In this document: one piece after another, positions 34,001 to 45,819 of the stretch
Layout of the letters: each line of letters opens with the position of its first letter
Numbering within the stretch: the first letter of the stretch is position 1
Assembly (NCBI RefSeq): GCF_030272615.1
Contig: NC_081415.1
Coordinates: forward strand, 192,476,270-192,540,269
Reading direction: 5' to 3'
DNA length: 64,000 bases
Source of the DNA: Cryptomeria japonica
Lineage: Eukaryota; Streptophyta; Pinopsida; Cupressales; Cupressaceae
Made by a program: the position numbers and the translations under genes
Notes under the pieces: model-generated
Seen by the model: the letters and a program-made list of their open reading frames with translations, nothing else
Told to the model about the DNA's origin: nothing
The model's database searches: none

Positions 34001-34215
34001 CCAAGAAATGGAGCGAACTCCTTGCTAGAATTCCCATTCTCATTCTCCTTCTCCATGCATTTGATCTGAAAACCAGGGTACCCACAACTTGGATCGTCTA
34101 TCCAAAGTGGGTAACTTACATTCTGCGTTCCACACAATTGAAGATCGCATTTTGCAACAGCAGAGGCGATTAAACACCACCAAATCAGAAATACAGCACC
34201 GACCTCCCAATGCAT
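31021..34215 (-). CDS. WAK-like receptor kinase, three exons, apparently intact
   Basis: Exons 34215-33369, 33267-33082 and 32210-31021 join in phase 1 at GT/AG sites, giving 2223 bases or 740 residues. Start chosen at '[14 protein letters not shown]' because it opens a signal peptide; ATG codons at 34248 and 34266 are in frame. Residues about 25-230: Cys-rich galacturonan-binding WAK domain ('[14 protein letters not shown]'). Residues about 245-330: EGF repeats, the second calcium-binding ('[15 protein letters not shown]'). Residues 345-364: membrane helix. Kinase: glycine loop '[12 protein letters not shown]' (417), Lys439 in VAIKK, HRD at 528-530, DFG from 548, '[10 protein letters not shown]'. 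All catalytic residues are present. Predicted plasma-membrane receptor that senses wall pectin and signals by Ser/Thr phosphorylation; ligand and targets are not known. Copy A upstream is its broken duplicate. Confidence 0.92.
32494..32771. repeat. Two-copy tandem duplication in WAK intron 2, 139-base unit
   Basis: Units begin at 'ttttaggt' (32494 and 32633) and share 'aagtgatttgattataacaa' and 'gctgatggt(a/g)ggacc'. The second unit ends in the part homologous to copy A at 19749. It lies inside intron 2 and does not affect the reading frame. Confidence 0.85.
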
Positions 34216-34343
34216 TTTGTATACTAGGTACATTAAAGCCAAACGCCTACAAAGTTGTCCCAACAAAAGAGAACTAATTCGTCTTTTATCAAACTTTTCC
34301 TACTTCACTTTTCAACATACCATTGATTAGGTGTGGACAAAGG

Positions 34344-34405
34344 AGTCCATTTCTGAGAAACATCCCTGACCGCTAGTCCATTTCTGAGAAACATCCCTGC
34401 CCGCG
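34344..34405 (-). repeat. 31-base tandem duplication upstream of the WAK start
   Basis: The unit beginning 'agtccatttctgagaaacat' occurs at 34344 and again at 34375. Copy A has it once (about 27307). It lies 130-190 bases upstream of the ATG, so it may fall in the 5' leader. Confidence 0.8.
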
Positions 34406-34440
34406 AGTCCAATTACCTTGATGTTAACCTGAAAATTCCA

Positions 34441-34450
34441 ATAATATAAA
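34441..34450 (-). promoter_or_regulatory. Possible TATA box of the WAK gene
   Basis: Minus-strand 'tttatattat' about 230 bases upstream of the start codon, conserved at the same place in copy A (27373-27382). AT-rich surroundings make this weak evidence. Confidence 0.25.
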
Positions 34451-35850
34451 ACCTGTCTCGACCGAATCTTTTCTATTAAATATTTACTAACGCGGACGAT
34501 ATCGTTTTGGCTTTCACGATACGGCTGAGAAGTCCGATTAAAAAGATCATGTGGGGATAAAGATGAAGCTCAACGTATTTTCTAAGTAAGCAAAAGGAAT
34601 CATTTCAAAGGTTTCATACTGCAAAAAAATGGATTCTGATCTTCGTTGTAAACTATGCGAATACTATATGACTTTTTATTATAATTTTTCAAAAATAAAG
34701 TTTTAAATATTGAAATTATTCTATTTATGATACATATCTTTTCGTTGTACATGAGATTTCTAGGCTTCGTGATTTTGTTTTTTTTATATGTCATGATGAT
34801 TTCATGTTGTTCATTTACGAAACTTCCCAACAATGTTAAATGATTTTGTATCTTAGATTTTGTTGAATTGTTTTTCACATTTTATCATTTATTTGTAAAC
34901 TATACGAATAGTATAAGGTTAAACTATATTTAAATTGTTAGGTTTATAGATTTTATTTTTGTGATAAAATGGGTCTCTAAGATATGTTGTTTTGAACATT
35001 TTAGTAATTTACTATCATAATAGTCAAATTGATATGTTTATTTAATTTTAAGTTCGTTTTATGAAATGTGATTTTTTAATTAAGTTTAACTTTTTTCTTT
35101 TTATTTGTTATATTACATAATTTAATCTTTATCTTATTTGTACACGTTTCCATACATTTGTCTTAATATTAGCCCACATTTCTACGTATCCATTCCTCAT
35201 CCCAAGATATCAAAATCAATCTCCTAAATTTATCCTCTAATACATTGGTTTTCATGAACTAACTTGAGTTAAATTTTTAGAATTCAAAATTGTCAATTCT
35301 TGCCTTTTCTAACTAATGGTAACCGACTTAGTACACATTTTTGAAACTATTTGTTATGTCTCTTGATATTTAAATAGATTTTTTGTATATTTCAAAAATA
35401 GGATATTTGAAAATCTTAAGCATTACAAAGAGAATCATTCTAGGATTTTGTGAATGTTATAATTCCAAGATAAGAGGCAAACCAAGAACAATTATTTTAT
35501 ACTCGAATAAAGGAACATTGCACCACATTAATCCTTTAATTATTTATATTATTTATAATATTTCAAAACTTTATTTCCTATTTTCATTCCAACCATTTGT
35601 CTCACATTTATTACTCTCATATTTGTTATTTAGGTTAATTTTCTATTTATTGATATATTTTGATTAATTAGAATAGACTATTAATAAAATAAATTTTCCT
35701 TATATTTTAGAGAACCTTGCCAATTTTACACCCCCCATGATTTGACCTTAGGTTTACGTATTAAATGATCTTAGCATTCTAAAAATTTACTTTCTAATTA
35801 CTCTACCATTTTTACACTTTGATTAGGGTTTATGTTCCTAACTAGTGCTA

Positions 35851-37411
35851 TGTTGTTTTGATTATAACAATGGGTGAGGACCTAATAACTTACATAGTAG
35901 TCAAACAACAAAAGAAAGGGGTTTCATGAGATGTAAGAAAATCCAACATTAAGAATCAATACCCAAAACAAAACCAAAACCAAACGAAATAAAAAAATAA
36001 ACTAGCACCAAAAAGGAAATCAATAATACAAACCACAACCCTCAAGAGACAAACAGATGGTCTAAAATTGGGGGCTTTAATAGCCTACCATTCTTGGCTA
36101 AAATCCTTCAACTTCTCCCACAAGGAAAGACTTTTGATCTATCCTTTGCAAGAGAAATAGTAGGGGAGACAAGATTAACTTTAGCAGTTTTACCTGACAG
36201 CTCCAAAGTATCAGCAACAACAATGACCTTCATAAACCTCTTCCTCTTGGCATGTCTTGTTTCAAGATCCTCCTTAAGGACCTACATAGAAGTTGATGTT
36301 GTGCTCGTCATTTCCCTGCTAAAGGTCACAATCTATTCCAAGTTCTTTTTCAATACATCTTGATTACCCTAGATAGCTGAAATAGATCTCAAAATATTCT
36401 TCCTTTCTTTCCTTGAGGCCACCTTAGTGCTTGGAGATTTAACCTGCACTTCTAGAGCATCCCATGTATTGAGTCTCTCAACCAAATCATTAGCTTCAGC
36501 CCAAACTCTACCAAAAATATCTTAAAATTCTCCTTGTAATTACCTTTGGAATTTTTAGGGAATACCATGCCTTTGACTAAGAGCCCAAGAGTAGCCACAA
36601 TGAGATCCACATACACCATGAAAGACACCCTCCTTGATACAAATCCTACCATCATTTTCAAGAATGGGAAAATTGAATCGAGAGATAGGGGTCATGACCT
36701 TGCATAGCCTCAATGTAAGAGGTAAACTTACCCCTTTCCATAACACACCAAAGGTACTCATCATTTTTAAGAGATTGACAATTATTAGGACTCAGTCTGA
36801 ATTGAATCTTCCTCAATGGTAGGCCAAAGCATAGTAAAACCAAGCAACTTGAAAGTGACTAGAATAGAAAATTTTGAGGCTAAATTTAGAAGACGATAAA
36901 CAAAAGAGGATTTTAAAAGAGCTATCCCATTCCATAAATTAATAGGAATATTCTCTATCGTCTAATGATGACAATAAGTGATAGAAAAGGCCATAATTAG
37001 AATGGCAACCCACAAATCTTTAATCCACATATGTACTTAGGTCATCTTAGATCACAAATCTTGCATGGAAGTCCACATTTGCAAGGAACCAGTGAAGGGA
37101 CCCAGGCTAGCCAACCTTCCAACCAAATTGTTCCCCTTCCTAAGATTGTGGAAAAAATTGACTTGTCTAAGGGTAGAAAGAATGCGGTAGGATTCAAAAA
37201 TTAACTCTTTCATGGGCTAGTCTAGGGATGCTTCACTAGGAAGCATCATGATTACATTTTTAGAATCCCCTTCAACAATGATTTTCTAAAAGCCTTTGTC
37301 CTTGGCTAGAGATATACCATAGAAAATCGCCACCACCTCAACAAAGTTGGAGGTCTAGACTCTAAAATTGACCACATAGGCAAGCACTAAGTTGCCTTTA
37401 TATACCATAGT
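35851..37411 (-). mobile_element. LINE-like (non-LTR) relic, 5' truncated
   Basis: It interrupts duplication copy B: the 8-base 'tagtgcta' flanks both sides (35843-35850 and 37412-37419) and copy A lacks the block. Near its 5' end (37350-37080, minus) a decayed RNase H of the plant LINE type is readable: 'FVEVVAIFYGISLAKDKGF', stop, 'KIIVEGDSKNVI', then 'NLVGRLASLG'. The 3' end on the minus strand is 'tgttataatcaaaacaaca', a short A-rich tail rather than long poly-A. Other frames are short and full of stops. The 58139-58850 insertion ends in a similar 'taatcaaaa'. Confidence 0.65.
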
Positions 37412-37601
37412 TAGTGCTACTTTGTTTCAATATATCTTTATTATATGTCTTGATATTATATTTCCTACTATTTCTTTTACCGTCCTATCAATACTTAGAG
37501 GGACCTTTAGTTTTTCATTTTAAATATTATCTTCTACTAATACTCTAGTTTATATCATATTCTAAATCATTTGAATATCATTTTTCTATTTATATTAGAG
37601 A

Positions 37602-40600
37602 CTAAGATCTTTATTATATAATCTTGTGAACCTTACCCTACCCACCCTAGAGTACATATCTATTTGTATATTTATAATTCATTGTGCAATCATATAGTCC
37701 CTTATTTTTAGCTACTATCCATACTTCTATTGTACAACTATTAATATACTTATAAAATTTGTTAGATGTGATCCTTATTCACTTATTAAATTATATTATA
37801 AGAAAGGGATAACATTAAAAGTATGCACTTTCTCCTTCTTTAGATATTTAGCCATTATTTTTTCTTCTCTTTTTGAACGTCGTGATTGCACATCCATAAT
37901 TTTCAAATCCTTCCCATGTCTTCTATACTAGTTATAATAGTATTCTTAGTTCTATTGTTGCTTTACTATTGAGAACCTTTGTTTCATAAGTTGATCAATA
38001 GTACATCTATTGTGGAGGATTTCCGTATTATATATTTTTCTTCTATTACTATCAATGATACATTTTGTGATATGGGTACAAATTTGTTACTTGTACTTGA
38101 CATTGTTAGACATCGTTATGCTATTATTTCCATATGTAATGATGATTACATATATTTTATATAAATTTTAATTATTATTGATATATTAACTCTCATAGTA
38201 AGCCAAATATTATCCCCACTTTTCCTTATTTACACAATGGAATAATTTTATATTCAAGCATACATATATTGGGTACAATGAATATCCTCAATTTAATAAT
38301 ACTCCCACAAAAATGTCTCTTTGATATTTGAGTGTTTCTTTAAAACATGGAGAAATTTTGAAGGAGGTATAAAACATATAAATGTTCCATCTAATATCAC
38401 CCTCATAAATTATTCTAAATATTACAGCCTAAATTTTAAGATAATATTAAGATCGCATTTGCACTTTATGAGTAACCTCCTCCCAATATAATTAAAGAAT
38501 ATAGACCTTTATATATTGTGGTTAGGAGTGAAGGTGGGTGAGTATACAATTATAATGGGTCAAGCAATGGCAATGAGGGAAAAAGTGTTGTGATCTCAAC
38601 CAAAATCATAAAACATTTTTTTCTTTTTTCGCTTTCTCAAATGAAAAATTCAATTTTACTTTGGTAATGTCAAAGTAAAACAAATGTTTGTTTCTCATGT
38701 ATAAAAAATTGTAAAATATATTAATTACTAATTATTTTATAAATAATTATAAGGTTTTTTATACTTGGAAACAGTATCTTGGATTTGATCATAAGTGAAA
38801 CTTGTGAAATATTAGAAAGTTTAAAATATCTTGATTCTATGATTTTTTCATTTGAGATATTTTTTCATACATTTTGATCTCTATTTAAACATCATGTGCA
38901 TTTTAATGTTCCAATAATAAAAAAATATTTTATATTTTATTCACATAAAAATTTAAAAAATTATATTTTTATTAACAAAAATTTGATTAGTCTATAAATT
39001 AAAAATATAGAACCAAAAAATCATTAATTAGTTCATATATTACATGAAAATAAATAATTATTAAATTTTTATTTATAAAAATTCATTGTTAACAATGAAA
39101 TTCCATATAGCATTTCTAATTGGAATTGCAATCTCACATATGAAACAAGTGTCTAATGAAAAATAATAATTTGTTGTTAAAATATCTTCCATCTCAAGAG
39201 TAAAGGAAAAATTATGGAACAATAGGAACCTTCACAAAATTATGAAATGGTTGACATTTTATGAATTTATGAACCTTCTCAACAATGTTAAATGTTGTTG
39301 CATCTCATTAGATTATTTTTTACTAGCGTTTCACATCTTGACATTTTTTTGCATAAAAAAAATTAATTTTACATTTTTCTATTTTTACGTGATTCTCTAT
39401 AAATTATTCCTAGAACTTCGGTTTTTACGTAACAAAAACCATAGATTCCCATTAAAAGATATTCACAATAAATGTCACATCGTTTCTCATCAAATGTGTA
39501 GTACCTTATTGGTTGGCCAACCTTACAACCATCATTGCAAGTTGATTTTAATTTTCTCAACTTTTAAAAGTCTTTCCCACCACATATTACTGAAGTCATT
39601 CAATATTTCATATTAAAACCTATGAAACTTCACAAAAGTACTCATCAAGCATAAAAAAATGACATATCATACCATGAATAAGCACACAACAACCACTTGA
39701 ACATGAAATCATAGAAAACAAATCAATGAAAATATAAATTGGTGATTGAATTGCCATTGTGCCAATATACAAGTTGATGATACAAATTTAACAAAATGAC
39801 ATGACAAAGTGATCATTAATCATAAATCATAAAAGAAGACCAATAATTTACATTACCAACCAACTTGCTTGTGACTAGATAACACAAATTGCATAGATAA
39901 ATATCACAGACGCACTAACCAATTGTTTGTACATTGGATCAAATCTCTTTCCTTGATGTTAAGTTGGTGTGACAACATCCCCTATGATGCTCTCCCTTAC
40001 CAAGGATGAAACCTTACTCAAAACAAGAAAAGTCAAGCAATATATTAGTTGGATATGATTTACATATAAAACCAATATCGTATGCAACATATAAATGTAC
40101 ATATATTCGAAGATAAATATCAAACACCAATATATATCAACTTACACGTGTCAAAAAATGCAAATCATATTCAACTATCACAAATGCATAGATTCGTGAA
40201 ATAACAATAACTCCTAATTGTAAAATAATATTCAAATTATAAAAACATCAATTATTAACAACTATCCTAATCAAATTGAAATTCTCACAAGCCAAACTTT
40301 CAAATATTATAATAGACCAAAAATGAAATGTTAAAAGTTGTAAATTAAATTTTAACATTTAAAAATTCTAAAAATTAATATAATTTATAAATGAATTAAA
40401 ATTGAACACTCCTATAAATTGTCAAAATATATATGTATAATCATCATCAATTCAATTAATTGATCTAATTTAATGTGTTCAATATCCATGCCTCTATTTG
40501 ATATGTTCATGGGTTTTGTATATTTATTTTTCATAATACACAAAACTCAAGAGCATATCAAATATGTACAATATGACTATATATATATAATGATCTTCAA

Positions 40601-40790
40601 AATTATATAATGTTCGCGTATAAGATATGAAAACAATGTACAATACAAATCATGCTCTCCAAAGTCTTCAATGGCGGCGTTCACCACCTGGAAGATGGAT
40701 TAATATCACCTAACTGCTAAAATAAACCACCATACATGCACCCATGTGTTTGTAAGCACATATGTGTATATAAATAACATGTTAATTTCT
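37602..40790. other. AT-rich intergenic DNA, no gene seen
   Basis: Long A/T-rich stretch with short chance frames only. The longest (39242-39616, plus, 124 codons) is rich in Phe, Leu and Ile and has no recognisable motif, start context or neighbour. No mobile element was recognised. Confidence 0.5.
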
Positions 40791-40803
40791 AAATATTTTA
40801 TAG

Positions 40804-41100
40804 AAATGCATACATAAGAATGTATAATGATTGTCTCCCCTGTTGAGCACTGGCCTGATATAAATCACAATGATGTACAGTGTCACTCTGTCTGATAGAT
40901 GTGCCCAAATAACACCATGTCCACAAAAACACGTCATTAATTTAAAAAAAAATGATTACAAATGCATACATAAGAATGCACAAGTATTGTTTCACTTGCT
41001 CAGCATTCACTCGATCTGAATCACAACAATAATGTATAATGTCACTACGCTTAATAGGAATGTGCCCAAATAGCCCGTCTGCAAAAACACATGTTTAATT
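40804..41100. repeat. Diverged two-copy duplication, about 155-base unit
   Basis: 40804-40945 and 40958-41100 both start 'aaatgcatacataagaatg' and share 'gtgcccaaata' and 'aaaacac' at the same offsets. Minus-strand readings of both ('GLFGHIPIKRSDIIHYC' in one) look like diverged copies of the same exon-like piece. Confidence 0.6.
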
Positions 41101-41189
41101 ATTTTCGTAAATCGACAATTCATGTACAAGAAAAATAAAATTGTTCAAAATATCTAGATACAGAATATCTCAAACTTATACCTTTGAGG

Positions 41190-42055
41190 CTGTAGCAGGA
41201 TCACCATGATGATCCAAACCTCCATAACCCAGCTCAACAGTAGTACCAACATCCTCTGCGATCCTTGGTGTAGAACATCCAAAAGTCTTTATACCCATGT
41301 CCTCACTGAACTCAAATTAGAAGACATGTCCTCCAACATAGTATCTATGTAGTCTAAGGTATGGTCAGGATGAATAGCTATATCAAGCATACCATAAGAA
41401 GTAGATGTAGAAACACCGTGAGTAGCTGAGACAAGAGGAACACAGAGTGTGATGAACAATAGAAGCAAAAGCACTATAAACAAGAGTCAACAACACCCTA
41501 ACTACTAGAGATAGAAGCACGAAGACCTACAACGTGATCAACAGATACATACGCTCCTGAAGATCGAGAATGCTGATCATATATAGGAACGGCAATGTTT
41601 GAGGTGTGTTGTAATGGTTGTGCTGAAATTGTTGATCTCCCAATCATAATGGCTGCTTAGTGTATGCCTCTACATTCTGGATAGCAATATCATGTTTTAA
41701 GCTTATCATATGATAAGCCCTCAGCAGTCTGATATCAGACACCATGCGAACATATGCATCTGATCAAATCATGGACAGTATCCACGTCCTCTGCAGATGG
41801 CAAGAGAATATCATGAAATGAATGTGCCGGCTTCTTGAAATATAATTCAATATAATAATGTGTCCCTGGTATCATTAAACAAGGCCTCAACAAAAACCCA
41901 TCAGTATGTACAGGCAATGATACACAATACCATCATTTCTCCAAAACCTTTTAAGAGATAAAAACACCTTTTACCTTTTCGAAACTGAAAACAGATCCTG
42001 GTCTCTTCTTTATCACAGCAGGTCTGACATGATGCACCCTGTTACAGCACCAGCT
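41190..42055 (-). other. Possible decayed multi-exon gene, unrecognised
   Basis: Minus-strand blocks with protein-like composition: 'HVRPAVIKKRPGSVFSFEK' before a GTAAAAG site (about 42035-41980), 'HYYIELYFKKPAHSFHDIL' with 'PSAEDVDTVHDLIRC' (41917-41735), and 'RIAEDVGTTVELGYGGLDH' (about 41270-41205). They are not in one frame and are separated by stops. It lies just downstream of the PPR gene on the same strand. No family was recognised; it could be an old transposon gene. Confidence 0.3.
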
Positions 42056-42082
42056 TAAGTTTGCACATTGCTTTACTTAGTA

Positions 42083-44425
42083 TCACCAATAATCTCTGCA
42101 AGAGCATTGTCCTTGTTGGAAATGATGGAACCGATTTGCATCCCTCACAATAATTTGTCTTGCAACAATCTTGGAGATAAACTTGGTTGCAGTATGGCAT
42201 TCAACACACACTCGAAGGTTCTTGACAATTCTAATGGTTGTTCCGGGGGATGTGTTTAGCAAGCCAAATGCGATTGCCAATTTCTCACTATGGTGACAAA
42301 GGAATAATTCTTTTTCCTCATCCTCCACATCATTCGCTACATGTCTTGAATCTGGAAGATATCCTTCTGCTTTCAGCTCCTGAGACAATTCCTCCAACTT
42401 TTCATAGATTTCCTTTGTTTGTGGATGTGATCTGTCTCCTACCAAAAAAGTATGTACCGTTTTATGGCCTTCAATCCAACTACATCCAGGTACCTTTTTA
42501 ATATCTCTATCTTTCATCAACCTCCTTACCATTTGAGCTTCATCCCACCGGCCCACTTCTGCATAGCTGTTTGACAGAAGAACATAAGTTGCAGTATTTC
42601 TAGGATCCAGCTCAAAGAGGAGATTTGCTGTAAAAGCTCCTAATGCTATATTCTTATGTGATCTACAGGCGCCAAGCAAAGACATCCACAAGACCACCAC
42701 AGGTTTAATTGGCATTTTGATAATGAACTTTAGAGTCTCCTCAAGATAGCCAGCACGGCCAAGAAGGTCGACCATGCACACATAATGATCAATAATAGGC
42801 GAAATGCAGTAAGAGTCCCTCATGCTGATGAAGTATTTAAATCCCTCATCCAATAAACCTCCATGGCTGCATGCAAATAAGACGCATGCAAAGCTTACAT
42901 GATCAGGGTATGCTCCTGAGTGCTTCATTGTTTCAAAGAGTTTGAGAGCATCCTTGCAGAAGCCATTTTGTGCATATCCTGAAACCATGGCATTCCATGA
43001 GATAACATCTCTATGAGGTGTTTCGTCAAACAGCTTGCGTGCCTTGTCTATGCTTCCACATTTTGCATACATGTCTATCAGGGCGTTCACAACTACAACA
43101 TATGACAAAAAGCCGCTTTCAATTACACTTTGATGGATGTTTAAGCCCTGTTCGAGAGCTCCGATCTTAGCACAGGCAGGGAGGATGCTTGCAAAGGTTG
43201 TGGAGTCTGGGATGACACCTGCAGATTGTATTTGCTTGAAAGTTTCTAAGGCCTTTACAACAAACCCATTTTGTGCATAGCCTGCAATAAGCGCATTCCA
43301 TGAAACCACATTTTTTTGAGGCATCACTTCAAAAAGCCTTAAAGCTTCATCAAGGACACCATTTTGTGCATATCCTGCGATCATTGCAGTCCACGAAACC
43401 ACATTTCTGTGAGGCATTTCTTTGAAAAGCCTCAAAGCCTTGTCAAGATCACCACTTTGTGCATATCCTGCAATCATTGCAGTCCATGAAACCACATTTT
43501 TTTGTGGTATTTTGTCAAACAATTCGCGTGCCTTGTGTATGCTTCCACACTTTGCATACATGTCTACCAAAGCATTTGAAACTACAACATCTGACAAAAG
43601 TCCCCTTTCCATTACGCTCTGATGGATGTCGGTTCCCTGCTCCAAATCTCCCAGTTTAGCACAAGCTGGAAGGATGTTGGCAAAAGTTGTGGAGTTTGGT
43701 ATTACATCTATCAACTTCATTTGCTGAAAAGTTTGCAAGGCTTTATCAAAAATCCCATTTTGTGTATATCCTAAAATCATGGAATTCCATGAGACCACAT
43801 TTCTTTGAGGCATTTTGTCGAACAGTTCACGTGCTTTGTGTATTCTTCCACATTTAGCATACATGTCTAGCAGCGCACTTGCAACGACAACATTTGACAA
43901 AAAACCCCTTTCCATTATAGTCTGATGGATATCCATACCCTGTTCCAAAGCTCTAATTTTGGCACAGGCTGAGAGTATTGTGGCAAAGGTGAACTGATCG
44001 GCTTGCACACCTGTTCGGTGCATTTGGTAAAACAGTGTCAATGCCTCGTGAGGATACCCATGTCTTCTGTAAGCTGCAATTATAGTATTCCAGGAGCAGA
44101 CGTCTAGTTCTGTCATTTCGTCAAACGCATTACGTGCATCTACTAGTCTCCCGCAATTGACATACATGTTGATAAGATTGTTTTGAAATTTTGTCTCTGT
44201 AGCAAATGCAAAACCCCTTTGAATGATGAAAGAGTGGATTTGTTTACCTTGTGAAATTGCATTCTTCGCAATGCAGGTTTGCAATAATTGACTATACGTA
44301 GAAGAGTCTAGTGGGAAGCCGTGTGTCGTAAGCAAAGTCTGTAGAGTTTCCTTCAACCAACCCTCTCTGCATAATGGAGATAGATTGAAATTTAGATTGA
44401 GATGGGCATGGGATGGCATTGGCAT
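42083..44425 (-). CDS. PPR-DYW protein, organelle RNA editing factor
   Basis: Intronless, 780 codons, fully open. PPR repeats fill residues about 40-560 in P-L-S order, with strong consensus copies such as 'NALVDMYAKCGSIHKAREL', 'KNVVSWTAMIAGYAQSGDL' and 'RNVVSWTAMIAGYAQNGVL'. E/E+ motifs follow ('LWMSLLGACRSHKNIALG', 'KKVPGCSWIEGHK'), then the DYW deaminase: 'HSEKLAIAF' (zinc-binding His and catalytic Glu), 'CVECHTATKFIS' and the terminal 'CSCRDYW'. Such proteins bind organelle transcripts and deaminate a target C to U in plastids or mitochondria. The N-terminus ('MPMPSHAHLNLNFNLSPL') is not an obvious transit peptide. The C-terminal stop directly after DYW and all zinc ligands are intact. 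The target site is not predictable here. Confidence 0.97.
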   Translation of the reverse strand: MPMPSHAHLNLNFNLSPLCREGWLKETLQTLLTTHGFPLDSSTYSQLLQTCIAKNAISQGKQIHSFIIQRGFAFATETKFQNNLINMYVNCGRLVDARNAFDEMTELDVCSWNTIIAAYRRHGYPHEALTLFYQMHRTGVQADQFTFATILSACAKIRALEQGMDIHQTIMERGFLSNVVVASALLDMYAKCGRIHKARELFDKMPQRNVVSWNSMILGYTQNGIFDKALQTFQQMKLIDVIPNSTTFANILPACAKLGDLEQGTDIHQSVMERGLLSDVVVSNALVDMYAKCGSIHKARELFDKIPQKNVVSWTAMIAGYAQSGDLDKALRLFKEMPHRNVVSWTAMIAGYAQNGVLDEALRLFEVMPQKNVVSWNALIAGYAQNGFVVKALETFKQIQSAGVIPDSTTFASILPACAKIGALEQGLNIHQSVIESGFLSYVVVVNALIDMYAKCGSIDKARKLFDETPHRDVISWNAMVSGYAQNGFCKDALKLFETMKHSGAYPDHVSFACVLFACSHGGLLDEGFKYFISMRDSYCISPIIDHYVCMVDLLGRAGYLEETLKFIIKMPIKPVVVLWMSLLGACRSHKNIALGAFTANLLFELDPRNTATYVLLSNSYAEVGRWDEAQMVRRLMKDRDIKKVPGCSWIEGHKTVHTFLVGDRSHPQTKEIYEKLEELSQELKAEGYLPDSRHVANDVEDEEKELFLCHHSEKLAIAFGLLNTSPGTTIRIVKNLRVCVECHTATKFISKIVARQIIVRDANRFHHFQQGQCSCRDYW

Positions 44426-45819
44426 AGCTTTAGCGTTAGCATTGTCTAAGTATAATTAAGAGCTGGAAATATCCATTGTTTATTCAATCTACTTTTGCAT
44501 CATTGACAGAGAAAGTGTGAAACACTCCTCATAAATGACACTTATTTCTGTGAACTAAAATTATCGGCAATGATATTGCCAGTGGTTATCTCAATCCGAT
44601 TGAGTATTCCATTTCCAGCAGTGAACTTCACTCCGTGAAATCACCAATTTCTAATCTGATAGTCGAATCGGATAATTTTTTGAGGAAATTTTGCTTTTTA
44701 ATATATCGTCATATATACAAATATATATAAAAATTTGAGGCAATTTTGTTTTAAGATATTCTCAATGTACACATGTTTATATATAGATGGATGATTTAAT
44801 ATCATCTACAAAAAATTTAAGTGATCTGATGTATGTGGTCTTTAGGCGGAATCCTCTTTGTCTAAGAGTCAAAGATTAGGGGGTATTCATTCCACCAAAT
44901 TCGTTTGGGGTATGACGTCAAGGTCTTGTATTCAACAAGACTTCATTCCGAGAGTTGGGGTATGATGTCAAGGTCTTGCATTCAACAAGACTTCATTCCG
45001 AGAGAGAGAGAGAGAGAGATACACATGTTTTAAAGTACAACTTGCTTTATTAATAAGAGATGGCATGAAGAACATAGGCTACCATCTTGTTAAATGATTG
45101 CAACTTAAAGATAAAAAAATATTACTAAATCTCATTTAAGGTGTATGAAGCATTCATTGCCTTAGCCATAGGTCTAAGCATGAAAGGGCTCAAGCTCTCC
45201 AAAATATTGCGCAGTCACAACCACCAATTTATGAATGAATTTATTTAAAAGGGAGAAAATCTCTTGGATAGTAGAATGGGTTCAACTAGGAGGACCTACC
45301 AAGATTATTGAAAAACGTAGTTGAGATGCTTACAAGAAATTTCATTCTCTAAGGTAGGTACAAATGCTTCTATGCTTACCTTTTTTCTATGCTATTCTAT
45401 CTTTGACATAACAAAAGAGATGAGTTTCCCATTTTTCTTGGACATTTTGCTCAAATAATATGTGCCCAGTGTGTTTTTGGGTAAATTTGTTCTACCTCTA
45501 CATCAAGGGCTTATTTATTGTTTATATAGATATGACCTAGTCAAAACTCTAATCCCTCTTTTCTACCTAGAATTACTGACCAACCTTGATTCCCCCTAAA
45601 TTGTCGAGTGAACCCCTCCATGGTCAATCTTCCTCCCCTATGAGAAAAACGAACATCTTGAGAGTAGTCCATCAAAAATTTGGTAGAATCGATGATTCTT
45701 CTAGTTTCCAATTTTGAACTAAATTGAAATGAGCCAACCCTCATAGCTTCAATAACCTATCTGGAATCCCCTTCCATCCATAATTATTTCCATCATTTGT
45801 CTTTAGAAATCATTAGGCC
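44426..45819. other. Spacer with repeats, no gene
   Basis: No gene was recognised. A frame at 45744-45541 (minus, 67 codons, 'SHRGGRLTMEGFTRQFRGN') has protein-like composition and might be a retroelement scrap, but cannot be assigned. The tandem repeat at 44904-45003 and a (GA)n run at 45001-45019 are present. Confidence 0.4.
44904..45019. repeat. 50-base tandem duplication plus (GA)n
   Basis: The unit with 'ggggtatga(c/t)gtcaaggtctt' and 'caacaagacttcattccgag' occurs at 44904 and 44954, followed directly by about nine GA units. Confidence 0.9.

Larger units (their letters stand above)
32745..37601. repeat. Segmental duplication, copy B (with intact WAK gene)
   Basis: Partner of 19749-29958. 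It covers the end of intron 2, exons 2 and 1, the 5' flank and distal upstream DNA to 37601. It is interrupted only by the LINE relic at 35851-37411. Confidence 0.85.

Noticed and set aside
36094-36363. 89-codon plus-strand frame
   Set aside because: It lies in the 3' part of the minus-strand LINE relic and has no motif.
39242-39616. 124-codon plus-strand frame
   Set aside because: AT-rich, hydrophobic by composition, no motif, no support from neighbours or duplication.
43422-43659. Plus-strand frames inside the PPR gene
   Set aside because: Antisense shadows of the intact PPR coding region.
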